A DNA stretch of 64,000 nt, taken from positions 1-64,000 of the forward strand of contig NZ_CP109435.1 in the NCBI RefSeq assembly GCF_036227125.1, in the 5' to 3' direction. Of this stretch, positions 8,152 through 16,278 are shown piece by piece. The notes under the pieces were generated by a model. It was not told the origin of the DNA and made no database searches. It saw only the letters and a list, made by a program, of their open reading frames with translations. The position numbers and the translations under genes were made by a program. The first letter of the stretch is position 1. Every line of letters begins with the position of its first letter. This DNA is from Streptomyces sp. NBC_01485 (lineage in GTDB: Bacteria; Actinomycetota; Actinomycetes; Streptomycetales; Streptomycetaceae).

Positions 8152-9203
8152 CTACCCAGCGCAAGGTAGGCGACGACGACACTGGCTACTGTTCCCACAG
8201 CGCTGACGGCGCCCCAGAAGATGCCGCTGCGATACCACGGCGCGGGCGTGGCCGCGGCGCTCTGGTCTGCCGGTGTCGGCTGGCCGGCGCTCGCGTGGCC
8301 GCCGTGGGAGGCGTGCGCGTAGGGGGCGTTCACCGTGACGGGTGAGTTGTCGCCGGCGGTGACCTGGACCGAAGGGCCTGGCTGGGGTTCCTGCGGTGCG
8401 GGCAGATGGCCTCTTCGGCTCATGATGTTCATCAGCTCCTTGTAGCCGTCGAGTACGGTATCGCGGGCGTGGGAGAGATCGCGCAGGGTCTGGGCGTACT
8501 GTTCGGGGTCGGTGCGCCGCCACTCCGGCGGGACCTCGGTGTATGCGGCGTCGTGGTCGGGGGTGAAGGTGCCGTTGATCTCGTCGACGAGACGGGCCAG
8601 AGCTTCCATGAAGCCCTGATGTGCCGCTTCGAGTTCCGGGTCGACGAAGTCGATGACATCGCGCTGTAAGGCTTCCAGGGCCGTGTCGACGCCCTCGGCG
8701 ACGAAGTCGGGGATGCGGCGCATCGGCATCCGCCGGGAAAGCTGGACCAGCCAGGCGGCGTCCGCCGGTACCGCTTCGGCTACCCGTGCGGCCTTGGCCC
8801 GGTCTGAACCTGTGGCCGTCACCGATACTCCCTCTCGGTAGGCCGCCGCGACGAAGGCTTCCAGCGCCTGCCTGACGGCGTCGGTGTGACGGGTGAAGGC
8901 TATGTCGTCGAGAGCACACAGACGCTCCGCGCTGCTGAAGTTCTGCATGTGCAGGTCGAATTGGGCATCGGCGGCAGCCCTGACTGCCGCATGGAGGGAC
9001 TCGGCCGCCACCGTGACATGAGGGGCGGCCGCCAGTCGCACCTCACGAAGCCGATCCTCCAAGTTCAGGACCGCCACATCCGTGTGAGCAACCGACTCCG
9101 GTACAGGCGCATCGGCCGACGGGGCGGGAAACGCCAGCCAGCCGCGGGTAAGAGCCCCTCGGCTTGCCTGAGCCGCCTGCAGAAACGTCGCGTTGTGGCT
9201 CAT
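8148..9203 (-). CDS. C-terminally membrane-anchored partner of the AbiTii protein
   Basis: A 351-residue protein of unknown family. Most of it is predicted helical. Near residues 275-283 it has VQVTAGDNSPVTVN, matching a segment in the AbiTii protein. A single hydrophobic helix at the C-terminus (about 328-348, WGAVSAVGTVASVVVAYLAL) should anchor it in the membrane. The ATG at 9203 has GGAGG upstream. It is the first gene of the two-gene unit. The shared segment suggests the two proteins meet, perhaps at the membrane as sensor and effector, but that is inference. Confidence 0.7.
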   Translation of the reverse strand: MSHNATFLQAAQASRGALTRGWLAFPAPSADAPVPESVAHTDVAVLNLEDRLREVRLAAAPHVTVAAESLHAAVRAAADAQFDLHMQNFSSAERLCALDDIAFTRHTDAVRQALEAFVAAAYREGVSVTATGSDRAKAARVAEAVPADAAWLVQLSRRMPMRRIPDFVAEGVDTALEALQRDVIDFVDPELEAAHQGFMEALARLVDEINGTFTPDHDAAYTEVPPEWRRTDPEQYAQTLRDLSHARDTVLDGYKELMNIMSRRGHLPAPQEPQPGPSVQVTAGDNSPVTVNAPYAHASHGGHASAGQPTPADQSAAATPAPWYRSGIFWGAVSAVGTVASVVVAYLALGR

Positions 9204-9392
9204 GGGCGGCCTCCCTCGTCACATTGTGATCGGTTGATTCTGCTCCACAGCAGACTCCGCTGTTGCGCGGAGGCACACACGCGACGGCGATGCCCGTCGC
9301 CACGCGCGCAGGGTCTCCCGCCGAGAGGCATTCGGGGTTGCTGCGAGGAAACGCCAGGCGAGGTGGCGCGCGTTCTACCCACCGTCAGCGCC

Positions 9393-9773
9393 ATGATTAC
9401 GACAACTGCGCGGCAGGACCAGCCGAATGCGCTGGGGCGAGTTCCGCGGCATGCCAGCACAGGTCAAGGCGTTGTCACAGCAACTGGCCGGCGGCACACG
9501 GTCACAACGTGCCAACACATCACCGGCCCGCGCGACGCGTTCCGTGCCGACGGCGGCACCCTTCCGCTGCCGCCCGCCGCACTCCGGGACCCCGACGAAA
9601 ACAGGCCACTGCTCAACCAGCGCTCTGCCATGATCTTCCTGCTCGCCGTACTCGCCGGCCTCGGCGCCGGCCTGCTGACCATCCTCGCCACGAACACCTG
9701 GCCGGTGGCCGTCCCCGCCGGCGCGGCAGCAACCGCCGCCGCAGTCCTCTTCTTCGACCGGATCATCGAATAG
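9393..9773 (+). CDS. Small membrane protein, unknown function
   Basis: A 126-residue protein. The first 80 residues look disordered. The end has two hydrophobic helices (MIFLLAVLAGLGAGLLTIL and VAVPAGAAATAAAVLFF) closed by DRIIE. The start is uncertain: ATG at 9393 is the first reasonable codon, but ATG at 9630 would give a 47-residue two-helix protein with little else. It converges on the leftward Tpg-like operon. No family is recognised. Confidence 0.5.
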   Translation: MITTTARQDQPNALGRVPRHASTGQGVVTATGRRHTVTTCQHITGPRDAFRADGGTLPLPPAALRDPDENRPLLNQRSAMIFLLAVLAGLGAGLLTILATNTWPVAVPAGAAATAAAVLFFDRIIE

Positions 9774-10077
9774 GCCCGTGTGATGCAAGCGGGAAGGCCG
9801 TTGCCGCCCTGCGGGTTCACCGGGCACATCGGCGGCCCGCTCCTGCCCGGCACGCACGGGCCACACCGACACCGAACACCACCGAACGTCCCTGCACAGC
9901 GCCGGGGACGGACGGTTCACCGGGTCCTGCGCCAGCTACTTTGCGGGACAACCGCCGCTCGAGGACGGGCCGGTCTGAACTGCGGCTGCGCGGGCGGGTG
10001 TTACGGGTCGGGTCGGACCCGTAACACCCGCCCGCACACTGCTGCGAGCAGTCAACGGTGCGGCCACGGGCGGGTCC
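9774..10077. other. Convergent intergenic region
   Basis: This region lies between the rightward small membrane protein gene and the leftward Tpg-like operon. Its main feature is the long perfect inverted repeat at 9991-10034. Nothing else recognisable was seen. Confidence 0.5.
9991..10034. terminator. Perfect 19-bp inverted repeat containing the GTTACGGGT motif
   Basis: The left arm CGGGCGGGTGTTACGGGTC (9991-10009) and right arm GACCCGTAACACCCGCCCG (10016-10034) pair perfectly around a six-base loop. Its position between convergent genes fits a two-way terminator, though no T-run follows. The arms contain the same TGTTACGGGT core found upstream of the gene at 603 and near 14.4 kb, so it may also be a protein-binding site. 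Confidence 0.6.
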
Positions 10078-10170
10078 TCAGCCGAGGTACCGGCCCAGCA
10101 GGACAGCACCGATCAAAGCGGCGAGAACACCCCCAGAAGGCAGACGAAGGTCATGAAAGGACCGTCGCAC
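10078..10170 (-). CDS. 30-residue single-helix membrane peptide
   Basis: A GTG-started frame of 30 codons: a basic start (MRRSFHDLR) then one hydrophobic helix (GGVLAALIGAVLLG) and RYLG. It lies 31 bp after the Tpg-like gene on the same strand and just before the strong hairpin at 9991-10034, so it could be the last gene of that operon. No clear ribosome-binding site is seen, and a chance frame is possible. Confidence 0.33.
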   Translation of the reverse strand: MRRSFHDLRLPSGGVLAALIGAVLLGRYLG

Positions 10171-10201
10171 CGGCGGCGCGGTGGCATCGGGACACTCGCC
10201 T

Positions 10202-10840
10202 TCAGGCGCCGAGGCCGACGTAGGAGACGTAGGTGTAGGCGCCCCAGTCGGAGTCGAGCTCGGTGATGATGTCGTCCCAGATTTCCTCGAGTTTGCCTTC
10301 GTCGCTGGCTTCCATGGCGTCGACCGCGTCGTCCCAGATGTAGCGCACTGCGGGCAGGGTGCGGTGCGCCTGCTCGCCTTCGAGGTTGGGGCGGCGGGCG
10401 TGTTCGTCGACCAGGGACTGGTCGACGGGGTGGATCTCGACCGCAGTGCCCTTTCCCTGGTTGTTGAGGTGCTGCTTGAAGGCGCCGAGGTTGTCCAGGA
10501 TGCGCTGGGTGCGCAGGTTCCAGTACGCGGTGTCGACGAGCTCGAGGTTGGCCGGGTTGGGCTTCTGGGTGCCGGCGAACCAGTTGTTCAGGGCACGGGA
10601 CTTGACGGTGATTCCTGCCTCGCGCATGGCCTCGACTCCGGCGTCGCTGTTGAGGTACTTCAGGCGCGCCTTGAGGCCGCGGGGGGTGGTGACGGGGGAC
10701 TTGATGCCGCCTTCGAGGATCTGGCGTTCCAGGGCGTCTTCCAGGGCGCGGCCGAGGGCTTTGCCGCCGCGGACGTTCTCGAGGGAGCGGTTCGCGCCGT
10801 AGGTGCCGAAATTCTTCCAGCCGCTGTCGTCGTACGGCAT
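10202..10840 (-). CDS. Tpg-like (terminal-protein-like) protein
   Basis: A 212-residue soluble protein. Its middle part is laid out like the DNA-binding part of Streptomyces telomere terminal proteins: LKARLKYLNSDAGVEAM, then GITVKSRALNNWFAGTQKPNPAN, then AYWNLRTQ. This is a helix-turn-helix followed by a W/R-rich helix. The C-terminus is acidic and aromatic. It directly follows the giant gene at 10844-14191 (3-bp gap), an arrangement like tap-tpg pairs. Calling it a terminal protein is inference from pattern and neighbour. It may be only a plasmid DNA-binding protein. Confidence 0.5.
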   Translation of the reverse strand: MPYDDSGWKNFGTYGANRSLENVRGGKALGRALEDALERQILEGGIKSPVTTPRGLKARLKYLNSDAGVEAMREAGITVKSRALNNWFAGTQKPNPANLELVDTAYWNLRTQRILDNLGAFKQHLNNQGKGTAVEIHPVDQSLVDEHARRPNLEGEQAHRTLPAVRYIWDDAVDAMEASDEGKLEEIWDDIITELDSDWGAYTYVSYVGLGA

Positions 10841-10843
10841 CGG

Positions 10844-13800
10844 TTAATTCCCCCCGAGGGTGTAAAGGCGCTTCACCTTCATCTGGGTGGGCTTGCGGCC
10901 CTCTTCCCAGACCTTCTTCCAGTCGCCTCCGGCGACGTGGAGTTCGTCAACGCCGGATACCTGGACCAGGATAAGGCCCCCCTGATGGGCTTTCCATCCT
11001 TTCAGCCAGAGGCTTGCGAAGGCCTGTGAGCGGATAGTGTGGACCCACTCGGGTCGGCGGAGCTCTCGGTTCTTTCCTGATTCACCGATCGTGGAGGTGA
11101 AACGGGAATACATGGCCTTGACGTATTCCTCGGTGGCCGAGTCCTCGTTTTCGATCGCGGTCTGACGGGCCTGCTGCAGGACGCGGCGGAATTTCTCCAG
11201 GAGGGCTTCAGAGGTGCCGGAGGTCCACGATTCCAGGATCCGGGGCGCCTCGCTCAGTTTGAGTTCATGGCAGCGCATCAGGAGGCGGACGGTGGCCTCG
11301 TCCAGGAGGTAGGGGCCGGGCTCCTTGCGGTTGCCGATCGGGTTGGGCAGGTGGGCGTGGGGCCATACGAAGTGGTCGACGCGGTGGATCCCGGCGCGGC
11401 GGCGGTCGTAGCCGCCGTTGGGATCGTGCTTGAGTGCGCCGATGGGCAGGTGCGTCTTGAAGGCGGACAGGTAGGCCGCGTTGGTGTCCAGGCCGACCAC
11501 CTCCAGCGGGTGGTGCTCCCCCTTCTTGATGGCCTCGTAGAGGGGGGCGTTACGCCATTTATGGCGGCCTTCCCAGATTCCGTCAGCCTCGCCCTGTCCG
11601 GGTTTCGAGAGGAAATCCAGAGCGGGCGGATAAACGGTGTGGACGTAACTTGCGCCGACCCGGGTGAGTTTGAACAGGGCCATGGAGTCCGGCACGGCTT
11701 TCTTCTGCAGCATCTTGACCGCGGCCTCGATGTCGCCGTGCGTCTCGTCGAGGGCCTGGTCGACCGCGGCGCTGATCTTGTTGAGGAAGTACGTGTAGTT
11801 CCGGCCGCCGGTGCCGGGAGTGTCCTCGGGCGGAGGCGTGTCGTCGCTGAACGAGGCCGACGGCGCCTCCAACACCACCCCCTCGACCACATGCCGGGCC
11901 GGATCGGCCGTACCGGGCGCGGCACCGGAGACCTCGGCGGGAGTGGGGCCTGCCTCCGGCGTGCCGGTGGCAGGGGCCGGCTGCGGCGCCGCCGACGTCG
12001 CCGGTGCTGGGGCGGTGGCGCTGGTGGAGGTATCGCGGTGAGCGGCGGTGAACGCAGCCAGCGCGGCTCCGAGCCGCTCCCCTTCCGGTGTGGTCGGCAC
12101 CGACGGGCGGCGGGTGGCGAGGCCGTCCAGGGCCTGACGCAGCCCGGGCAGTTCACTCTCCCGGGCGGGCGCGGTGGAGGCCTCGCGCAGCGCGGCAAGC
12201 GCGCCGGCCAGGCGGGCGGACAGGCCGCTCCGGGCGCCGGAAGTGAACGGCAGTGCAGCGCCGAGGAGTTCGGCCTCCACGACCGCGAACCCCTCGCCCA
12301 CGTCCGCCGAGACGGCCGGCGCGGGACCGGGCTGCAGGGCGACGCCCGGAGCGGCCTCGGCGGCCGGGCCAGCGGTGGCCTTCTCGCCCTTGCCGTCGAC
12401 GAACGCGTGCGCGGCCTTCGGGTCCCGCGGGCGGGCGGGCGCGTCGGTGAAGCGGGCGCACGCGACTTCGGCGCGCAGCGCCACGGTCGTCAGCTCGCCG
12501 AAGTCGCGTTCGGCCACCGTCACCTGGGCGTCGTTGCCGGTGCGGGTCAGGGTCAGGGTGACGTGCGCGGCGTCCAGCGCGGCCAGGGCGTCGGGGTCGG
12601 CGGTGTCGAGCACGGCCACCACCGGCACGTTCCGGGTGCGGGCCAGATGTGCCAGCACCCGGGCCGCCTCCGGCAGCGCGGGACCGGACAGCGGGATGAA
12701 CGGATCGGCCGCGTGCTGGAAGCGGTCGACGACGACCAGGGCCAGGCCCTCGACGTAGGGGGCGGTCTCGGCGATCGCCTCGGCGCTCAGGCCGGTGCCG
12801 TCGTCGACGTGCAGGTCGGCAGCGGCCAGCCGGGCCTGGACCGCGGCCGCGGCCTGCTGCTCGTCCTCGGTCAGGGCGCCCGTGCGCAGCCGCCGGTAGT
12901 CGAGCCCGGCCTCACCGGCGATCACCCGCAGTGCCACAGCCGTCCGCGACGGGCCCGACGCCGCGTACAGCACGGGGAGTTGGCGGGTGAGGGCAATGTG
13001 CCGGGCAGCATGCACGGCCAGGAGCGAGCCGCCCGCGTGCGGCTCGGCCGCCACCACCGTCAGCACCCCCGACGGCAGACTCCCCAGCGCGGCATCCAGG
13101 GCGTGCAGACCAAACCCGAACCGCGGCACAGCCGACGGCGCGACCGCCTCCGTCAGGGCCAGCCCGGCGACCTCTCCCAGACCGTGCAGCCGGTGCAGCC
13201 CACCACCCGCGGACGGGACCGGTGGGGGGACCTCGGCCGTTCCCGCTGACGGCGCCGTACCGTCCACACCCCGACCGGCGACGGTGTCCCGGCCGCCGAT
13301 GGCTTCCTCAGCGGCAGCGTGGCCGGCCGACGCAGCCCCGGCGTCCCGGCCGGCCACGGCGGCGTCGGGCCCGACGGAGTCCGAGCCGGCATCCTGCAGA
13401 TCCGCAGTGCGGTCGGCGGCTGCCAGCGGCGCGGGTACAGGCGCAGCACCGGAACCCGCCGAGGCCGCGACCGCGGCCTCGGCAACACCTTCGCCAGAGG
13501 GCGGGACGGCAGGGTCGGCTGACGCGGACACATCGGCTGACGCGGTGTCCGCGACGTCGACGGCAGGTTCGGCGGAGGCCTCGGGCGCAGCGAAGACCTG
13601 GCGGGCAGCGGGCAGGCCCTTTCCAATGGCCTCATGGGCCTGGGGCGCTGCGGACGCACCGGACGGGAGATGCGCGGCGTCCGCCCACGCTGCGGCCGGC
13701 GCGGGCGGTGCGGGCGCGCCGCCGACGGGAACGGCAACCAGTGCATCGCCGGGCGGGACCAGGGCAGCGTCCACCAGGACCGCAAGCGGCGTCGTACGGT

Positions 13801-14191
13801 CCAGCAGCACCTGCGGCACACCCGGCACACCCGGCCGGCCAGCCGCGTCGATCACCCGGTCTCCCAGCTTCGGACGCGCCGCCGTCCGCGCCCACGACGG
13901 CCACCCCACCAACCGCGCCCGCGAGGCGGCATCCAGCCGGCCCACCGGGATCAGCGCCACACGATAGGTACGGTGCGTTTTCCCGTCACGCTTGACCACC
14001 ACCGTCATCCGGCCCTCGTCACGCGCCGCGTCCACCAGCTCATACAGCCGGTTCCGCGCCTCGGTCACCCCCAATACCTCCAGCCCCTCAACCGGCATCG
14101 GCGCCGCGGCGGACGGCTCGACGGCACCACCGGCCCCCTCCACTGCGGGCTCGGCTGCGGACGGATCGGGGACAGCGGAGCGGGCAGACAT
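10844..14191 (-). CDS. Giant Phd-like / RecA-like ATPase / polymerase-like fusion protein
   Basis: A 1115-residue protein. Residues 35-90 look like a Phd/YefM antitoxin-type domain (VTEARNRLYELVDAAR). A long Ala/Pro/Glu-rich linker follows. Residues 350-600 resemble a DnaB- or RadA-like RecA fold (LHALDAALGSLPSGVLTVVAA; LVVVDRFQ as a Walker-B-like strand), but the P-loop is poor: AEPHAGGS replaces GxxxxGKS. After a second linker, the last 300 residues show VVGLDTNAAYL (D902), YVKAMYSRFTSTIG (about 1024) and LVQVSGVDEL (about 1079). These recall motifs A, B and C of family-B DNA polymerases, with C weak. The ATG at 14191 is chosen because GGAG precedes it. It may be a Tap-like telomere or plasmid replication protein. 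Confidence 0.5.
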   Translation of the reverse strand: MSARSAVPDPSAAEPAVEGAGGAVEPSAAAPMPVEGLEVLGVTEARNRLYELVDAARDEGRMTVVVKRDGKTHRTYRVALIPVGRLDAASRARLVGWPSWARTAARPKLGDRVIDAAGRPGVPGVPQVLLDRTTPLAVLVDAALVPPGDALVAVPVGGAPAPPAPAAAWADAAHLPSGASAAPQAHEAIGKGLPAARQVFAAPEASAEPAVDVADTASADVSASADPAVPPSGEGVAEAAVAASAGSGAAPVPAPLAAADRTADLQDAGSDSVGPDAAVAGRDAGAASAGHAAAEEAIGGRDTVAGRGVDGTAPSAGTAEVPPPVPSAGGGLHRLHGLGEVAGLALTEAVAPSAVPRFGFGLHALDAALGSLPSGVLTVVAAEPHAGGSLLAVHAARHIALTRQLPVLYAASGPSRTAVALRVIAGEAGLDYRRLRTGALTEDEQQAAAAVQARLAAADLHVDDGTGLSAEAIAETAPYVEGLALVVVDRFQHAADPFIPLSGPALPEAARVLAHLARTRNVPVVAVLDTADPDALAALDAAHVTLTLTRTGNDAQVTVAERDFGELTTVALRAEVACARFTDAPARPRDPKAAHAFVDGKGEKATAGPAAEAAPGVALQPGPAPAVSADVGEGFAVVEAELLGAALPFTSGARSGLSARLAGALAALREASTAPARESELPGLRQALDGLATRRPSVPTTPEGERLGAALAAFTAAHRDTSTSATAPAPATSAAPQPAPATGTPEAGPTPAEVSGAAPGTADPARHVVEGVVLEAPSASFSDDTPPPEDTPGTGGRNYTYFLNKISAAVDQALDETHGDIEAAVKMLQKKAVPDSMALFKLTRVGASYVHTVYPPALDFLSKPGQGEADGIWEGRHKWRNAPLYEAIKKGEHHPLEVVGLDTNAAYLSAFKTHLPIGALKHDPNGGYDRRRAGIHRVDHFVWPHAHLPNPIGNRKEPGPYLLDEATVRLLMRCHELKLSEAPRILESWTSGTSEALLEKFRRVLQQARQTAIENEDSATEEYVKAMYSRFTSTIGESGKNRELRRPEWVHTIRSQAFASLWLKGWKAHQGGLILVQVSGVDELHVAGGDWKKVWEEGRKPTQMKVKRLYTLGGN

Positions 14192-14725
14192 CAAGATCTC
14201 CAAACACGAGAAGCGGGACGGCCCGAGCACGGCCCCGAGCCCACCGGCAAACCACCGACCGCTGGACACGACCACGCCCCCGCCTTCGAACCAGCAGCGG
14301 GCGGGCGGCGGACTCAGTCAAGACGGGCAGGACACAGCAACAGACACAACACACCTAGGGCGCACCCAGTTGACCCGGGCCGCCAGCAGCAAGCCCCACC
14401 CTACCCAACCCGTAACGAAACCCGCCACGCAACTCCGGCATCGACACGTAACGACAAGAGAGGAAAGGGGCGTCGTGACGGGCGCAGGGGAGAACACGTA
14501 ACGCATTGCCGAGGGGACGCGCGGGGCGGGCCAACGCCGACGTCCGGCAGACGACTCGGGCGAAGGCGGGCTGCAGCGAGCCGCCCATTACCTTGTGGGT
14601 CATGCCGGAACGTCGGCGCCGAGCCTGGCAGCAGCCCGACCCGGGCCGCATCTCGGCTATCACCACTACCTTCTTCAAGGTCCCGCATGGGGCTCCGGAA
14701 ACAGGAAACGGCATAGGGGACAGCT
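14192..14725. promoter_or_regulatory. Divergent control region with CGTAAC motifs
   Basis: This 534-bp gap separates the leftward giant gene from the rightward tniQ gene. It carries three CGTAAC copies: AACCCGTAACG at 14408-14418, ACACGTAACG at 14444-14453 and ACACGTAACG at 14494-14503. They match those before the gene at 603 and in the inverted repeat at 9991. No solid open frame is seen. AGGGGA before 14726 is the likely ribosome-binding site of tniQ. Confidence 0.5.
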
Positions 14726-16108
14726 GTGGCAGCAGGAGCGTTGCGGACCGTGCCGCTGGCCGGGGAACTGACCGCGTCGCTGATCATCCGGGTCGCAGCC
14801 CGCTACGGTCTGGCGGCCGGGAACGTGCTGCGACTGTGGACGTGCCGTAACTTTCCTGCGCGGCACGACGGCGGCGGCGTGCGGGCCGATGCGGAGGTCG
14901 TGCTCAACGATGCGGGTCGGCGTGTGCTCGCCGAGTTATGCGGGGTGGAGCCCGCGGTGCTGGCGCGCGCTTTGCCGGCCCTCACCGTGGACGACCCCAA
15001 GATCAGCACCGGCGGAGAGGCCGCCGTGGCGCAGGTGCGGTGGCGGGCGGCGGGCTCAGTGGTAGGACCGGCCGCGTTCGGCTGTCGGCTGTGCACCGCG
15101 CGGCGCACCGGACAGGCGGTACGTGCGGTGCGGTACGTGCCGCGCTGGCAGCGGGTCTGCGGCCGGCACTCGCGCTGGCTGCTGGACGCGGACGCCGACC
15201 AGCCGCTGGAACACCTCGATCTGCGGGGCATACCGGAGGTGGTGGCCGCGCAGCGGCAGTGGCCCTCGGTGGCGCGGCGTGCGGTGCGGGCCGGAGTAGT
15301 ACCGGAGCAGGCGTTCGCGGTGGCGCATGCGGTGGTGGCCCGCTGGTGGGAGGAGGCCCTGTTCTGGGACCAGGAGGAGATCTGGCCGCGCCGTCTGCAC
15401 CAGCTGGCGGGCGGCAGCGTGGGGGCAGAGCTGGAGTGGTGGCGGATCGTGGGCCGGGACGCGGCTGTCTTCCCTGAGGTGGTGACCGTCGCCGGGGCGC
15501 TGCTGGAGCCGGCGACGGCCGAACTGGCCTGGAGCGCAAGCGGCGGGAAGCGGCCGCGGGCACGGGACGCCAACGATCCGTTCTGCTCCTGGCTGGGCGA
15601 ACGGGTGGGCCGGACATGGCTGGGGCCGTTGGCCTCGGCCGATTACGGCAGCCCGCTGAGCAACTGGACGGGGGCTGTCGTGCGCACACGACGCGGTGGG
15701 CCCGAAAGATGGCGGGATGCCCCGTGGCGGCTGAAGCGTGAGCTGCAGCCCGCGGCCATGGCCGGCCAGCTGCGCGTGCGGGCGGCAGAGCGGCAGGCGG
15801 GCGGCTCGGGCACCCGGTGGCGCGCCACCGTGCCCGCGGAACACCGCCTCCGCATCACCCAGTTGCTCGACGAGAGCCGGGAGCAGCTGGCGCAGCTGCG
15901 CGGCGTACAAAGTGGCACCACCGCCGAGGTGGCCCGCACGCTGCTGGAGCACCTCAGCCAGAGTGCCGAGCTGATCGACCGGGCCGTGCTGCACACCGCC
16001 ACTGCGGCCGTCGCTGCCGGGGTGGCGCTTCAGGACGTGGCCCAGTGGTCCCGCCTGCCCGCCCAGGAACTGGCACAGGTTCTTGCCACGGGCCAGGCCG
16101 ACCGCTGA
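14726..16108 (+). CDS. tniQ: TniQ-family protein (first copy)
   Basis: A 460-residue TniQ/TnsD-family protein. The N-terminus has PLAGELTASLIIRVAARYGL, as in TniQ. A zinc ribbon follows, with CRLC at 120-123 and CGRH at 145-148, then a conserved-looking HLDLRGIPEV segment. TniQ proteins select target DNA and recruit TnsC/TniB in Tn7-like transposition. It is longer than the second TniQ at 25188, with an extra C-terminal helical part. It lies 3 kb before the tns operon, separated by a SIR2 gene and a protease gene, and may belong to the same element or be left from another. Confidence 0.85.
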   Translation: MAAGALRTVPLAGELTASLIIRVAARYGLAAGNVLRLWTCRNFPARHDGGGVRADAEVVLNDAGRRVLAELCGVEPAVLARALPALTVDDPKISTGGEAAVAQVRWRAAGSVVGPAAFGCRLCTARRTGQAVRAVRYVPRWQRVCGRHSRWLLDADADQPLEHLDLRGIPEVVAAQRQWPSVARRAVRAGVVPEQAFAVAHAVVARWWEEALFWDQEEIWPRRLHQLAGGSVGAELEWWRIVGRDAAVFPEVVTVAGALLEPATAELAWSASGGKRPRARDANDPFCSWLGERVGRTWLGPLASADYGSPLSNWTGAVVRTRRGGPERWRDAPWRLKRELQPAAMAGQLRVRAAERQAGGSGTRWRATVPAEHRLRITQLLDESREQLAQLRGVQSGTTAEVARTLLEHLSQSAELIDRAVLHTATAAVAAGVALQDVAQWSRLPAQELAQVLATGQADR

Positions 16109-16139
16109 CGCCCGGGGCTGGTGCGTGGGGCAAGGCCAA

Positions 16140-16154
16140 CAGCTACGCCACACC
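16140..16154 (+). repeat. 15-bp direct repeat, left copy
   Basis: CAGCTACGCCACACC occurs here and again at 27628-27642, one copy shortly after tniQ and one just after JetD and its repeat cluster. It could mark the limits of an inserted segment. A 15-bp match can arise by chance in 64 kb of GC-rich DNA, so the position is the main argument. Confidence 0.35.
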
Positions 16155-16278
16155 ACAGTGCTGAGGGCGGCGAGCGAGGTGTTGAGGGACTTCATGGGCG
16201 AAGGTACCGCTGGCCGGGTGGCGGGGGTGGACACTGTTGCTGTGAGGTGCTCAGCTCCAGCACCAGGTCGGGCATCTG

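Noticed and set aside
11267..13249. A 660-codon plus-strand frame opposite the giant gene.
   Set aside because: The translation is repetitive G/R/A-rich. The minus-strand frame has domain-like sequence and a ribosome-binding site.
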